From Bathymodiolus brooksi (taxonomy: Eukaryota > Mollusca > Bivalvia > Mytilida > Modiolidae), in NCBI GenBank assembly GCA_963680875.1, contig OY804578.1, positions 26,937,101 to 27,001,100 of the forward strand: DNA of 64,000 nucleotides, read 5' to 3'. This document shows, piece after piece, positions 40,309-51,874 of the stretch (position 1 is the stretch's first letter; the number at the start of each line of letters is the position of its first letter). A program made the translations under genes and the position numbers. Under the pieces are notes generated by a model. The model had not been told where the DNA came from and made no database searches. It saw only the letters and a list, made by a program, of their open reading frames with translations.

Positions 40309-42354
40309 GGAATTTTTTTAAATCTTCATGCGCCAGTTTGTCGACTTCAAATATAGAATATGGTGATAAAATTATTGGAATATGTTCAATCCTACAAATC
40401 TTTCTTCATAAATTTTGGTAGATTCAGTTAGAATACATGAGAATTGTACTTCTGAAACAATATAAGGTTGTGGAAAGCAGTTTTAATTGAATATTATGTT
40501 ATTAAAATTTGGTAATTTAAGCCATCTCGGGAAAATTATATTGACTGCTCAGCATTATCTGTTAAATTTTTCAAATTGTCAATTTGGATTTCATGTTTTA
40601 GAGTATTATTTTGCTGTAACAGTACATTTGAACATCCAGCTTGCTTAAACAGTGGGAACAAATTATGTGGAAGCATATATTTATTGAGTTTTGGGAAAAA
40701 TTATAGTTTTGCACCATAAGAAATTCCAAGACTTGAATATCAATAAATCTTATTTTTGCATATTTGATGGAATTAGAAGGAATTTCAACTGAACACAAAC
40801 TTATTTTATGCCTTAAACTTGATAATTTATGGGGTTCAAGCATGAATTAACAAAATTAAGACTGATGTGAACTCATTTTATGGATTAAAAGGGGGGGGGG
40901 GGCTAAATGCAAACATTTCATTATATTTAGCTATTAAATATACAACTGAGGCATATATATGTGTAAACATTGCTTATTATGTTAGAAATTAGCTTAATAA
41001 CTGCAATATATTAGAGAATAAGTATGTTGTGGTATATTACACAATCTGAACTCAACAGCTGTAAATAAAGATATTTTCATCAAAAACCTTCAAGGGGGTA
41101 ACTTTGCACTTGCACACTTATTCTTGCAAATATGAGACAGCCACATACCATAAAAGGTTGTTTGCGGTTGATATTGCCTAAGGAATAGAAATAAGGCCAA
41201 CAAAGGGTTAGAGAAGCAAGTTGTGTTGCTCTTTAGGTGTCAAACCTATAATTCACCAATCAGAGCTTAGAACATATACAAAAGTAGTCTCTTTTAAAGA
41301 AAATAGTTCCTTTCGCTTTGTTGTATTGTTACAAATACTGAATGGAATGGAATAATTAAAATTGATAATTGAAGTTAAATATATAAGGATTATCTTGAGA
41401 CCAAATATGATGCATTTAGTTGTATTTTAATACCTCTATGGAAGATTTGATGCATGACCTATAACATTGAATTTCCCGGGGATGACCAAGCTATTTTTAG
41501 AGTAGGTGTTTTCCATAGCCTGGCATTTCACTGCAAGACTTTAAACATCCCCTGATATTTTCACAGAATGTAGAGGAATCATGTATGTTTCAGAAAATAT
41601 ATGGTCTTAGAAATGTTAAACTTAAGATAAAATAGCCAGGCAAGCTCCAAAAAGCACAAATTGAGTAGAAAATGTTAAAGAAATTAATTATAGGTTTCAC
41701 ACCTTAAGGCAAAAAACATCAAATTGAACTTTTGTTGCTATCGTGTTCAAATTAGCCTAAAAATGTCACAAAAGACACAGAGTGACATTTTGTATACAAA
41801 AATGTTGCAAAATGCATTGTGGTGTCTGATTATATGGTCGAAATGCATGTTGTGTAATATTTTGGAATATTGCTCCCAAACACTGGATATACATGGATAA
41901 TTAAGGGTAATAACAAAATTACCGAACTCCGAACAATCTTACAAAGGGAAAGTCAAAACTCATTATTATATAAACAGACAAAATCAGTCAACAACCGGAA
42001 AACTGAAAACCGTAATGACCCTGACTTGGTACAGGCATTTCTAAAGAAATGGTGGGTTAAATCAGATTTTATGGCGCCAAACCTCCCGCTCTCATTACGG
42101 TTCAAAAGATCCGGCTGTCACTGTAACAGTATTTAAACACAGTAACAAAATAGGTAAAACAGTTGTCAAAGCAGTACCATATTCGGTGACGTAAATGTCA
42201 AAAATATTTTTACGTCACACATTGACAAAAAAAATTAGAGGGTATTGCAACTCATTTTATTTTTATTTATGACTTTATAGTTATTGGGGATATGTGATTG
42301 AATGTGATTTTGCAGTAGAAGGGCATATAATATTGAAAATATTGTTGCTATTAA
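40309..42354 (+). repeat. Satellite monomer 13 (long)
   Basis: 2046 bp. Penelope-related segment at 41899-42236; G12 at 40891-40902. It has several private substitutions, for example GGAATATGTTCAATCC and TCAGCATTATCTG. Confidence 0.94.
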
Positions 42355-44401
42355 GGAATTTTTTTAAATCTTCATGCGCCAGTTTGTCGACTTCAAATAT
42401 AGAATATGGTGATAAAATTATTGGAATTTGTTCAATCCTACAAATCTTTCCTCACAAATTTTGGTAGATTCAGTTAGAATACATGTGAATTGTACTTCTG
42501 AAACAATATAAGGTTGTGGAAAGCAGTTTTAATTTAATATTATGTTATTAAAATTTGGTAATTTAAGCCATCTCGGGAAAATTATATTGACTGCTCAGCA
42601 TTTTCTGTTAAATTTTTCAAATTGTCAATTTGGATTTCATGTTTTAGAGTATTATTTGGCTGTAACAGTACATTTGAACATCCAGCTTACTTAAACAGTG
42701 GGAAAAAATTATGTGGAAGCATATATTTATTGAGTTTTGGGAAAAATTATAGTTTTGCACCATAAGAAATTCCAAGACTTGAATATCAATAAATCTTATT
42801 TTTGCATATTTGATGGAATTAGAAGGAATTTCAACTGAACAAAAACTTATTTTATGCCTTAAACTTGATAATTTATGGGGTTCAAGCATGAATTAACAAA
42901 ATTAAGAATGATGTGAACTCATTTTATGGATTAAAAGGGGGGGGGGGGGCTAAATGCAAACATTTCATAGTATTTAGCTATTAAATATACAACTGAGGCA
43001 TATATATGTGTAAAAATTGCTTATTATGTTAGAAATTAGCTTAATAACTGCAATATATTAGAGAATAAGTATGTTGTGGTATATTACACAATCTGAACTC
43101 AACAGCTGTAAATAAAGATATTTTCATCAAAAACCTTCAAGGGGGTAACTTTGCACTTGCACACTTATTCTTGCAAATATGAGACAGCCACATACCATAG
43201 AAGGTTGTTTGCGGTTGATATTGCCTAAGGAATAGAAATAAGGCCAACAAAGGGTTAGAGAAGCAAGTTGTGTTGCTCTTTAGGTGTCAAACCTATAATT
43301 CACCAATCAGAGCTTAGAACATATACAAAAGTAGTCTCTTTTAAAGAAAATAGTTCCTTTCGCTTTGTTGTATTGTTACAAATACTGAATGGAATGGAAT
43401 AATTAAAATTGATAATTGAAGTTAAATATATAAGGATTATCTTGAGACCAAATATGATGCATTTAGTTGTATTTTAATACCTCTATGGAAGATTTGATGC
43501 ATGACCTATAACATTGAATTTCCCGGGGATGACCAAGCTATTTTTAGAGTAGGTGTTTTCCATAGCCTGGCATTTCACTGCAAGACTTTAAACATCCCCT
43601 GATATTTTAACAGAATGTAGAGGAATCATGTATGTTTCAGAAAATATATGGTCTTAGAAAGGTTAAACTTAAGATAAAATAGCCAGGCAAGCTCCAAAAA
43701 GCACAAATTGAGTAGAAAATGTAAAAGAAATTAACTATAGGTTTCACACCTTAAGGCAAAAAACATCAAATTGAACTTTTGTTGCTATCGTGTTCAAATT
43801 AGCCTAAAAATGTCACAAAAGACACAGAGTGACATTTTTCATACAAAAATGTTGCAAAATGCATTGTGGTGTCTGATGATATGGTCGAAATGCATGTTAT
43901 GTAATATTTTGGAATATTGCTCCCAAACACTGGATATACATGGATAATTAAGGGTAATAACAAAATTACCGAACTCCGAACAATCTTACAAAGGGAAAGT
44001 CAAAACTCATTATTATATAAACAGACAAAATCAGTCAACAACCGGAAAACTGAAAACCGTAATGACCCTGACTTGGTACAGGCATTTCTAAAGAAATGGT
44101 GGGTTAAATCAGATTTTATGGCGCCAAACCTCCCGCTCTCATTACGGTTCAAAAGATCCGGCTGTCACTGTAACAGTATTTAAACACAGTAACAAAATAG
44201 GTAAAACAGTTGTCAAAGCAGTACCATATTCGGTGACGTAAATGTCAAAAATATTTTTACGTCACACATTGACAAAAAAAATTAGAGGGTATTGCAACTC
44301 ATTTTATTTTTATTTATGACTTTATAGTTATTGGGGATATGTGATTGAATGTGATTTTGCAGTAGAAGGGCATATAATATTGAAAATATTGTTGCTATTA
44401 A
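42355..44401 (+). repeat. Satellite monomer 14 (long)
   Basis: 2047 bp. Penelope-related segment at 43946-44283; G13 at 42937-42949. Shares CCTCACAAATTTTGG and TTTAATTTAATATT with its neighbour monomer 15 and with no other monomer. Confidence 0.94.
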
Positions 44402-46452
44402 GGAATTTTTTTAAATCTTCATGCGCCAGTTTGTCGACTTCAAATATAGAATATGGTGATAAAATTATTGGAATTTGTTCAATCCTACAAATCTTTCCTC
44501 ACAAATTTTGGTAGATTCAGTTAGAATACATGTGAATTGTACTTCTGAAACAATATAAGGTTGTGGAAAGCAGTTTTAATTTAATATTATGTTATTAAAA
44601 TTTGGTAATTTAAGCCATCTCGGGAAAATTATATTGACTGCTCAGCATTTTCTGTTAAATTTTTCAAATTGTCAATTTGGATTTCATGTTTTAGAGTATT
44701 ATTTGGCTGTAACAGTACATTTGAACATCCAGCTTACTTAAACAGTGGGAAAAAATTATGTGGAAGCATATATTTATTGAGTTTTGGGAAAAATTATAGT
44801 TTTGCACCATAAGAAATTCCAAAACTTGAATATCAATAAATCTTATTTTTGCATATTTGATGGAATTAGAAAGAATTTCAACTGAACAAAAACTTATTTT
44901 ATGCCTTAAACTTGATAATTTATGGGGTTCAAGCATGAATTAACAAAATTAAGAATGATGTGAACTCATTTTATGGATTAAAAGGGGGGGGGGGGGGGGG
45001 CTAAATGCAAACATTTCATAGTATTTAGCTATTAAATATACAACTGAGGCATATATATGTGTAAAAATTGCTTATTATGTTAGAAATTAGCTTAATAACT
45101 GCAATATATTAGAGAATAAGTATGTTGTGGTATATTACACAATCTGAACTCAACAGCTGTAAATAAAGATATTTTCATCAAAAACCTTCAAGGGGGTAGC
45201 TTTGCACTTGCACACTTATTCTTGCAAATATGAGACAGCCACATACCATAAAAGGTTGCTTGCGGTTGATATTGCCTAAGGAATAGAAATAAGGCCAACA
45301 AAGGGTTAGAGAAGCAAGTTGTGTTGCTCTTTAGGTGTCAAACCTATAATTCACCAATCAGAGCTTAGAACATATACAAAAGTAGTCTCTTTTAAAGAAA
45401 ATAGTTCCTTTCGCTTTGTTGTATTGTTACAAATACTGAATGGAATGGAATAATTAAAATTGATAATTGAAGTTAAATATATAAGGATTATCCTGAGACC
45501 TAATATGATGCATTTAGTTGTATTTTAATACCTCTATGGAAGATTTGATGCATGACCTATAACATTGAATTTCCCGGGGATGACCAAGCTATTTTTAGAG
45601 TAGGTGTTTTCCATAGCCTGGCATTTCACTGCAAGACTTTAAACATCCCCTGATATTTTAACAAAATGTAGAGGAATCATGTATGTTTCAGAAAATGTAT
45701 GGTCTTAGAAAGGTTAAACTTAAGATAAAATAGCCAGGCAAGCTCCAAAAAGCACAAATTGAGTAGAAAATGTTAAAGAAATTAATTATAGGTTTCACAC
45801 CTTAAGGCAAAAAACATCAAATTGAACTTTTGTTGCTATCGTGTTCAAATTAGCCTAAAAATGTCACAAAAGACACAGAGTGACATTTTTCATATAAAAA
45901 TGTTGCAAAATGCATTGTGGTGTCTGATTATATGGTCGAAATGCATGTTATGTAATATTTTGGAATATTGCTCCCAAACACTGGATATACATGGATAATT
46001 AAGGGTAATAACAAAATTACCGAACTCCGAACAATCTTACAAAGGGAAAGTCAAAACTCATTATTATATAAACAGACAAAATCAGTCAACAACCGGAAAA
46101 CTGAAAACCGTAATGACCCTGACTTGGTACAGGCATTTCTAAAGAAATGGTGGGTTAAATCAGATTTTATGGCGCCAAACCTCCCGCTCTCATTACGGTT
46201 CAAAAGATCCGGCTGTCACTGTAACAGTATTTAAACACAGTAACAAAATAGGTAAAACAGTTGTCAAAGCAGTACCATATTCGGTGACGTAAATGTCAAA
46301 AATATTTTTACGTCACACATTGACAAAAAAAATTAGAGGGTATTGCAACTCATTTTATTTTTATTTATGACTTTATAGTTATTGGGGATATGTGATTGAA
46401 TGTGATTTTGCAGTAGAAGGGCATATAATATTGAAAATATTGTTGCTATTAA
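44402..46452 (+). repeat. Satellite monomer 15 (long)
   Basis: 2051 bp, the longest uninterrupted monomer, mainly because its G tract is G17 (44984-45000). Penelope-related segment at 45997-46334. Very close to monomer 14. Confidence 0.94.
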
Positions 46453-47379
46453 GGAATTTTTTTAAATCTTCATGCGCCAGTTTGTCGACTTCAAATATAG
46501 AATATGGTGATAAAATTATTGGAATTTGTTCAATCCTACAAATCTTTCCTCATAAATTTTGGTAGATTCAGTTAGAATACATGTGAATTGTACTTCTGAA
46601 ACAATATAAAGCTGTGGAAAGCAGTTTTAATTGAAAATGATGTTATTAAAATTTGGTAATTTAAGCCATCTCGGGAAAATTATATTGACTGCTCAGCATT
46701 TTCTGTTAAATTTTTCAAATTGTCAATTTGGATTTCATGTTTTAGAGTATTATTTGGCTGTAACAGTACATTTGAACATCCAGCTTACTTAAACAGTGGG
46801 AAAAAATTATGTGGAAGCATATATTTATTGAGTTTTGGGAAAAATTATAGTTTTGCACCATAAGAAATTCCAAGACTTGAATATCAATAAATCTTATTTT
46901 TGCATATTTGATGGAATTAGAAGGAATTTCAACTGAACAAAACTTATTTTATGCCTTAAACTTGATAATTTATGGGGTCAAAGCATGAATTAACAAAATT
47001 AAGAATGATGTGAACTCATTTTATGGATTAAAAGGGGGGGGGGGGCTAAATGCAAACATTTCATAGTATTTAGCTATTAAATATACAACTGAGGCATATA
47101 TGTGTGTAAAAATTGCTTATTATGTTAGAAATTAGCTTAATAACTGCAATATATTAGAGAATAAGTATGTTGTGGTATATTACACAATCTCAACTCAACA
47201 GCTGTAAATAAAGATATTTTCATTAAAAACCTTCAAGGGGGTAACTTTGCACCTGCACACTTATTCTTGCAAATATGAGACAGCCACATACCATAAAAGG
47301 TTGTTTGCGGTTGATATTGCCTAAGGAATAGAAATAAGGCCAACAAAGGGTTAGAGAAGCAAGTTGTGTTGCTCTTTAG
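46453..47379 (+). repeat. Satellite monomer 16, left part (split by element B)
   Basis: Normal monomer sequence up to GCTCTTTAG, where element B begins. It continues at 56379-56688 after the duplicated TTTAG. About 472 bp of the usual monomer (TGTCAAACC... to ...CACACCTTAAGG) are absent at this point. Monomer 17 lacks the same stretch, so the deletion came before element B. G12 at 47034-47045. Confidence 0.9.
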
Positions 47380-47899
47380 CACTGTCGTATACCCGATAAG
47401 GAATGGTCATTTCAAGATGGCGGATTGTAAATCATCAAAAAGGTAGGTTTGAAGATTTTGACTTATCGTTTTTTATTGGTTAACTTAGTGTCTATGAGTT
47501 ACACGTTTAGATAGGACAGTCTGTTTTCTACTTCACCATTAAGTCAGTAAAGCTTGATCCTTTTTTTTTATCGTAAACTGCCTTCGGTAGTTGATAAATG
47601 CAGCGACAAAGATATCGAGGCGTAGAATCCAATTCATTTCACCAATTCCTACCGCCTAGTGACTTTTTATATTAATATGTTGATGCCAAAATTATTCAAA
47701 CATGTGAATTGTCCAGCAATTTTTTTTTCAGCCTTTGACAAGCCTTGTATCCCTCTTAAAACGTCTTTGAAAAGTTTGTTTATGTCACGGATAGGTCACG
47801 ACAAAAACATGACAAATATGTATTGGAATGGTCTCATGTTTTGAGTGAAGGAATGGACTTTCAAGCCAAGGAATGTTCTGTTTTGTTTAGGAATGGTCT
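47380..47899 (+). repeat. Element B left TIR
   Basis: 520 bp, matching the reverse complement of 49687-50177 plus 56348-56373. The outer ~65 bp include the start codon and splice donor of the zinc-finger gene. The inner ~80 bp hold four close repeats of GGAATGGTC or near variants. Confidence 0.88.
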
Positions 47900-49055
47900 G
47901 ATTGAACATATCGGATGTAAAGCGGGAGCAATGGCATTGTCGTTCATCCAGTGTGCACACTCGCATGAAATCTTATTTTTCTTGTCTTACTACATTCACT
48001 CTCTTGTATTTCAATTGGTTTGTCAATATGACGACATACCATTCGCTTCTCTGATATACTGTAAGCGTACGTTCTTTCCGATGTGTAGAATGTCCGGGAA
48101 CGTGAATACCCTAGTGTATTTCTACCTTGCAGTATGCACTGGTGTGTTTATTCCGTAAGGAAGAAATACACTAGTGTATTTCTGTCGTGGAATTCCTACC
48201 TTAGTGCGTCTCAAGTGATATTTTCTTCGTATGGTAATCTAGCGAAACTCCTCAACTACAGGCAGTTATGTATTTATTTTTTTTGGTGCTTAACGCCACT
48301 TTCAACAATATTTCAGCTATATCATGGTGACCAGTTTTAGTGGTGGAGGAAGTCGGAGTACCCGGAGAGAACCATCGACCATGGGCAAGCAACTAGTAAA
48401 CTTTTATCACCTGCAGCTGCGAGTCGAGTGCACTCTTTTTTGTAATTTACAAAGCCGGGCGCGTATTGGTGATAGGCTTGTATGAATTGTTATTTCCAAC
48501 GACCTAACTCATTGAGCCACCCGGACCCCGGCAGTTATGTATAATACATCACCATTTCAGTACACACCACTATTTTATTTGGACCGATGTTCTCAACTTT
48601 TATTATTTTTTTTTCTTCTTTTCTTTTACTTTTTGGATCTTCGGTTTTCTTACCACTAAGTCTAGACCACTGTTAGGTTTATGTATTAGTTTTTTCGTAC
48701 ATAGGTGCTTCAGTTCACATATATTATTTTAATTTTCCTATGTTTAAAATCAGTACATGTATTTACTTCATGAAAACAAAAATATACGAGGTTACTTAAA
48801 TCTTCAATAGATATATCGTGTATTTCTCATTTTTACAGGTTTACTGTGATGGATACATCTTTCCACGCCTCAGAGAATGATTTTATATGCAAGGACTGTG
48901 GAAAATGTCTGAAAAGTAGAAGTGGTCTCAGACGACATCGCCTGAGACAACATTTAAAACAAGAGATAACATTTAAATGTACCACTGATTCTTGCACAGC
49001 AGCATTTTGTGAAAAGGGGGAGCTATTGGCTCATCAGACCAACCATGGTGAATAA
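47417..49055 (+). CDS. Two-exon C2H2 zinc-finger gene of element B
   Basis: Exon 1 (47417-47442) lies in the left TIR: ATG GCG GAT TGT ... AAA AG, then the donor GTAGGT. Exon 2 starts at 48839 after TTTTTACAG. Joining gives 243 nt, in frame, coding 80 aa and ending at TAA 49053-49055. The product has two C2H2 fingers: CKDCGKCLKSRSGLRRHRLRQH (C-x2-C-x12-H-x4-H) and a second of C-x4-C-x12-H-x3-H ending HQTNH. It would be a small nuclear, nucleic-acid-binding protein. After the stop the frame continues with a degenerate third finger (CNYS..., one Cys changed) to 49203, which suggests a longer ancestor. AATAAA follows at 49218-49223. The 1396-bp intron contains a SINE. It may be element-encoded or a captured host exon. 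The splice joint is predicted, not observed. Confidence 0.6.
47443..48838 (+). other. Predicted intron of the element B gene
   Basis: GT...AG boundaries. Holds the rest of the left TIR, a repeated CTAGTGTATTTCT (48111 and 48171) with a 22-bp perfect palindrome at 48162-48183, the SINE at 48274-48530 and T-rich sequence. Frames of 111 and 68 codons here have no domains and are not called. Confidence 0.5.
48274..48530 (-). mobile_element. SINE inside element B (mollusc V-SINE-like)
   Basis: Flanked by a perfect 12-bp target duplication GCAGTTATGTAT (48262-48273 and 48531-48542). Read on the minus strand it has a tRNA-like head with an A box (GGTGGCTCAATGAGTTAGG), a central GGTTCTCTCCGGGTACTCC block with TTCCTCCACC, then a tail domain CCATGATATAGCTGAAATAT, GTTAAGCACC and a short A/T-rich end. 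These modules are typical of SINEs in molluscs (for example the RUDI/V-SINE type), named from memory. It inserted after element B was formed. Confidence 0.85.
48839..49055 (+). CDS. Exon 2, C2H2 fingers (part of the gene above)
   Basis: Contains all cysteines and histidines of both fingers. An ATG at 48849 would allow an unspliced start giving a 68-aa product, so the fingers could be made with or without exon 1. Confidence 0.65.
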
Positions 49056-49686
49056 AAACGTATCACATGTAATTACAGTAACCACAAACTGTCAGGGAAT
49101 ATCACAGAGCTCACAAGGCAGAGATTCTTCCACATGTTCGGAGAGGATTATTTCTTCAGGACTACTCACATTTTTCTCTGGATCAAATGATATAATTGTA
49201 ATTGTTTGCAAATTGATAATAAAGATATAAAGAGTTGATTTCATAAAATTTATTTTAATAACAATGAATATTTCTTTTAACAAAAATATTTTTATGTAAA
49301 AAATGACTCCCTGTCAATATCACAAAATATAAACCATTACAATATGTGTACAATTGGTGAAAGAGTTCCTAACCAATTTTACCCACATTAGTGTTAAATT
49401 CAAAAGATCTAAATTTTAATGTTTCATCCCGATAATTCTGGCAGCAGTGGTCCACTATGGCTTGGTGATTGGAAGTATTAAATTGGCAGTAGTAACACTT
49501 GTACCTATAGATAAAAGAAACCTTGCATAATGAAATGGAAAAGATTATAACAATTTAATAGCAAATAAGGTATTTCGGGTATTTTAAGGCAAGATTGATC
49601 ATATGAAATAAGAAGATTTACATTAAAGACAAACAAACGGAAATGAACTTCAATAATATTATTAATAAGCATATTTTATATGATGG
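49056..49686. other. Element B, 3' part of the gene and spacer
   Basis: A degenerate third-finger frame runs to about 49203 and a polyadenylation signal AATAAA lies at 49218-49223. The remaining ~460 bp hold no gene that can be supported. Confidence 0.5.
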
Positions 49687-50177
49687 AGACCATTCCTAAA
49701 CAAAAAAGACCATTCCTTGGCTTGAAAGTCCATTCCTTCACTCAAAACATGAGACCATTCCTATACATTTTTGTCATGTTTTTGTCGTGACCATTCCGTG
49801 ACATAAACAAGCTTTTCATAGACGTTTTAAGAGGGATACAAGGCTTGTCAAAGGCTGAAAAAAAATTGCTGGACAATTCACATGTTTGAATAATTTTGGC
49901 ATCAACATATTAATATAAAAAGTCACTAGGCGGTAGGAATTGGTGAAATAAATTGGATTCTACGCCTCGATATCTTTGTCGCTGCATTGATCAACTACCG
50001 AAGGCAGTTTACGATAAAAACAAAAGGATCAAGCTTTACTGACTTAATGGTGAAGTAGAAAAAAGACTGCCCTATCAAAACGTGTGACTCATAGACACCA
50101 AGATAACCTATAAAGAACGATAATAGTCAAAATCTTCACACCTACCTTTTTGATGATTTACAATCCGCCATCTTGAA
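49687..50177 (-). repeat. Element B right TIR, inner part
   Basis: Inverted partner of about 47408-47899. It ends at CCGCCATCTTGAAA where the LINE begins. Small differences from the left arm (for example AAAACAAAAG versus an A/T run) show that the arms have drifted. Confidence 0.88.
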
Positions 50178-50475
50178 AAAAACGATGGCGCCAGGGGTAG
50201 TCGGGAGTATTTTCACACTCTTAGTTTTAACTTTTATAATACGTCTTACACCAAAGGACATTGTCTTAGAACAACACAATGAGTACAAACATCAAATTAG
50301 TTGTGGAAATTTCATAGCAGAAACGAAGAAATATGTATATTTGAATGACATTGCTATCAATTCATTGAACCCCCGATACGATCTACATAACAACAATGGC
50401 GGCCATGTTAAAAATGTAAAAAATGTCGAAAAAAGTATAAAGATAACCAAGATACAATCTCTATACGGATGTCTA

Positions 50476-50517
50476 ATTCTGTTACTGAGTGGAGATGTTT
50501 CAATAAAACCAGGGCCA
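50476..50517 (+). other. Degenerate 2A-like motif in the LINE
   Basis: CLILLLSGDVSIKPGP. The 2A ribosome-skipping peptides found in some non-LTR elements end D(V/I)ExNPGP. Here the E is S and the N of NPGP is K, so skipping activity is doubtful. The upstream Leu-rich stretch and the position before the PHD finger fit a 2A origin. Confidence 0.5.
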
Positions 50518-51810
50518 ACAAAATTTCCCTGTGGAGTTTGTAGCAAGGCTGTTAGAAAAAACCAAAGAGGTATCTTGTGTGAAGATTGCATACAATGGTT
50601 CCACATAAAATGTATCGGCCTACCTGTGTCAGAATACAATAAACTTTCAACATCATCAGACAGTTGGTATTGTAATCCCTGCACACTTCCAAATTTCACA
50701 GACTCATTCTTTGATCTTGATTTGAGTGAGGAGTCAAACACACCCAACCATGATTATGTCCCCTCGTCATCCGAGGAAACTTCCGGTGTAAACAAAAACA
50801 ACTGTACACGTTTTAAAGAGCTAAGAGATGCGAGGAAGTTACACCCAAGAAACTTTATAACAGCATATTTAAACGTAAGCAGCATAAGGTATAAGTTTGA
50901 TGAGATCAGGGAATTATTAACTGATAGAATAGTAGATCTATTGTTTATAGCAGAGACAAAACTTGATGCAACATTCAATGACAATCTGTTCTCAGTCGAT
51001 GGGTACAAATTACATCGTCGTGATAGAAATTCAAATGGTGGCGGCATCTTATGCATCATATCATCGGACGTTCCATCTAATAGAAAAGTGAACTTTGAAT
51101 GTGACACATTAGAAAATATTTCTTGTGAACTACATATAAATAATACAAAATGGTTAATAATGGGTATTTATAAACCACCTTCAGTAAATGATGCCGATTT
51201 TTCAGAAAACTTTTAAAAAAATATTGATAAAATTATTGTTAAATATGAAAATTATATAGTTTTTGGTGACATAAATTTCGACATATTAAATGAAAACAAA
51301 TGTCACCCCTTAAATGATATCTGTGATATTTTTGATTTAGATCAATTGGTTCAAGAACCAACCTGTTTTAAAAAAGACTGTGTTCCATCATTAGTTGATG
51401 TCGTATTGACAAACAAAAAGTCAGCATGCTTTAATACTTTAAATCTACCAACTGGTGTAAGTGATTGTCATAATCTTATATCTACAACTATAAAGGGTCA
51501 CTTACCTGCTCAACAGAGAAGTAAAATTATATACAGGTGTTATAGAACTTTTGACATTGATAAATTTAATAATGATATAGATCATATTAAGATGGAAAAT
51601 TTGGATATTGTTACATCTGCGGAACAGGTAAATGAAACCTACCAGAAATATGAAAATGAATTTATAAATGTATTGAATAAGCATGCACCATTGAAACCAC
51701 GGTACCCTAGACGAAAACTACTTCCATGTATGAACGGTGAGTTGAGGAAGGCCATATACAGAAAACACATGCTGTATTCTCAGTATACAAAAAATCGCAA
51801 TAATCAGACT

Positions 51811-51874
51811 TGGAAAAAATTCAGGCAGCAAAGAAATTTATATATATGGAAAAATTCAGGCAGCAAAGAAATTT
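51811..51874 (+). repeat. 35-bp tandem duplication breaking the LINE frame
   Basis: AATTCAGGCAGCAAAGAAAT occurs twice at a 35-bp offset (51819 and 51854 anchors), joined by TATATATGG. 35 is not a multiple of three, so the frame moves from the endonuclease side to the reverse transcriptase side. Confidence 0.9.

Noticed and set aside
41870..42136. 88 to 107-codon frames over the Penelope-related segment (also at 17419, 43917, 45968)
   Set aside because: Open in only some copies, no domain, and the same segment is 3' tail sequence beside the reverse transcriptase.
47823..48158. 111-codon frame in element B
   Set aside because: Begins in TIR sequence, crosses into the predicted intron, and has no domain or homologous frame.
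50292..50747. 151-codon minus-strand frame opposite the LINE PHD region
   Set aside because: Antisense shadow of the LINE coding frame.
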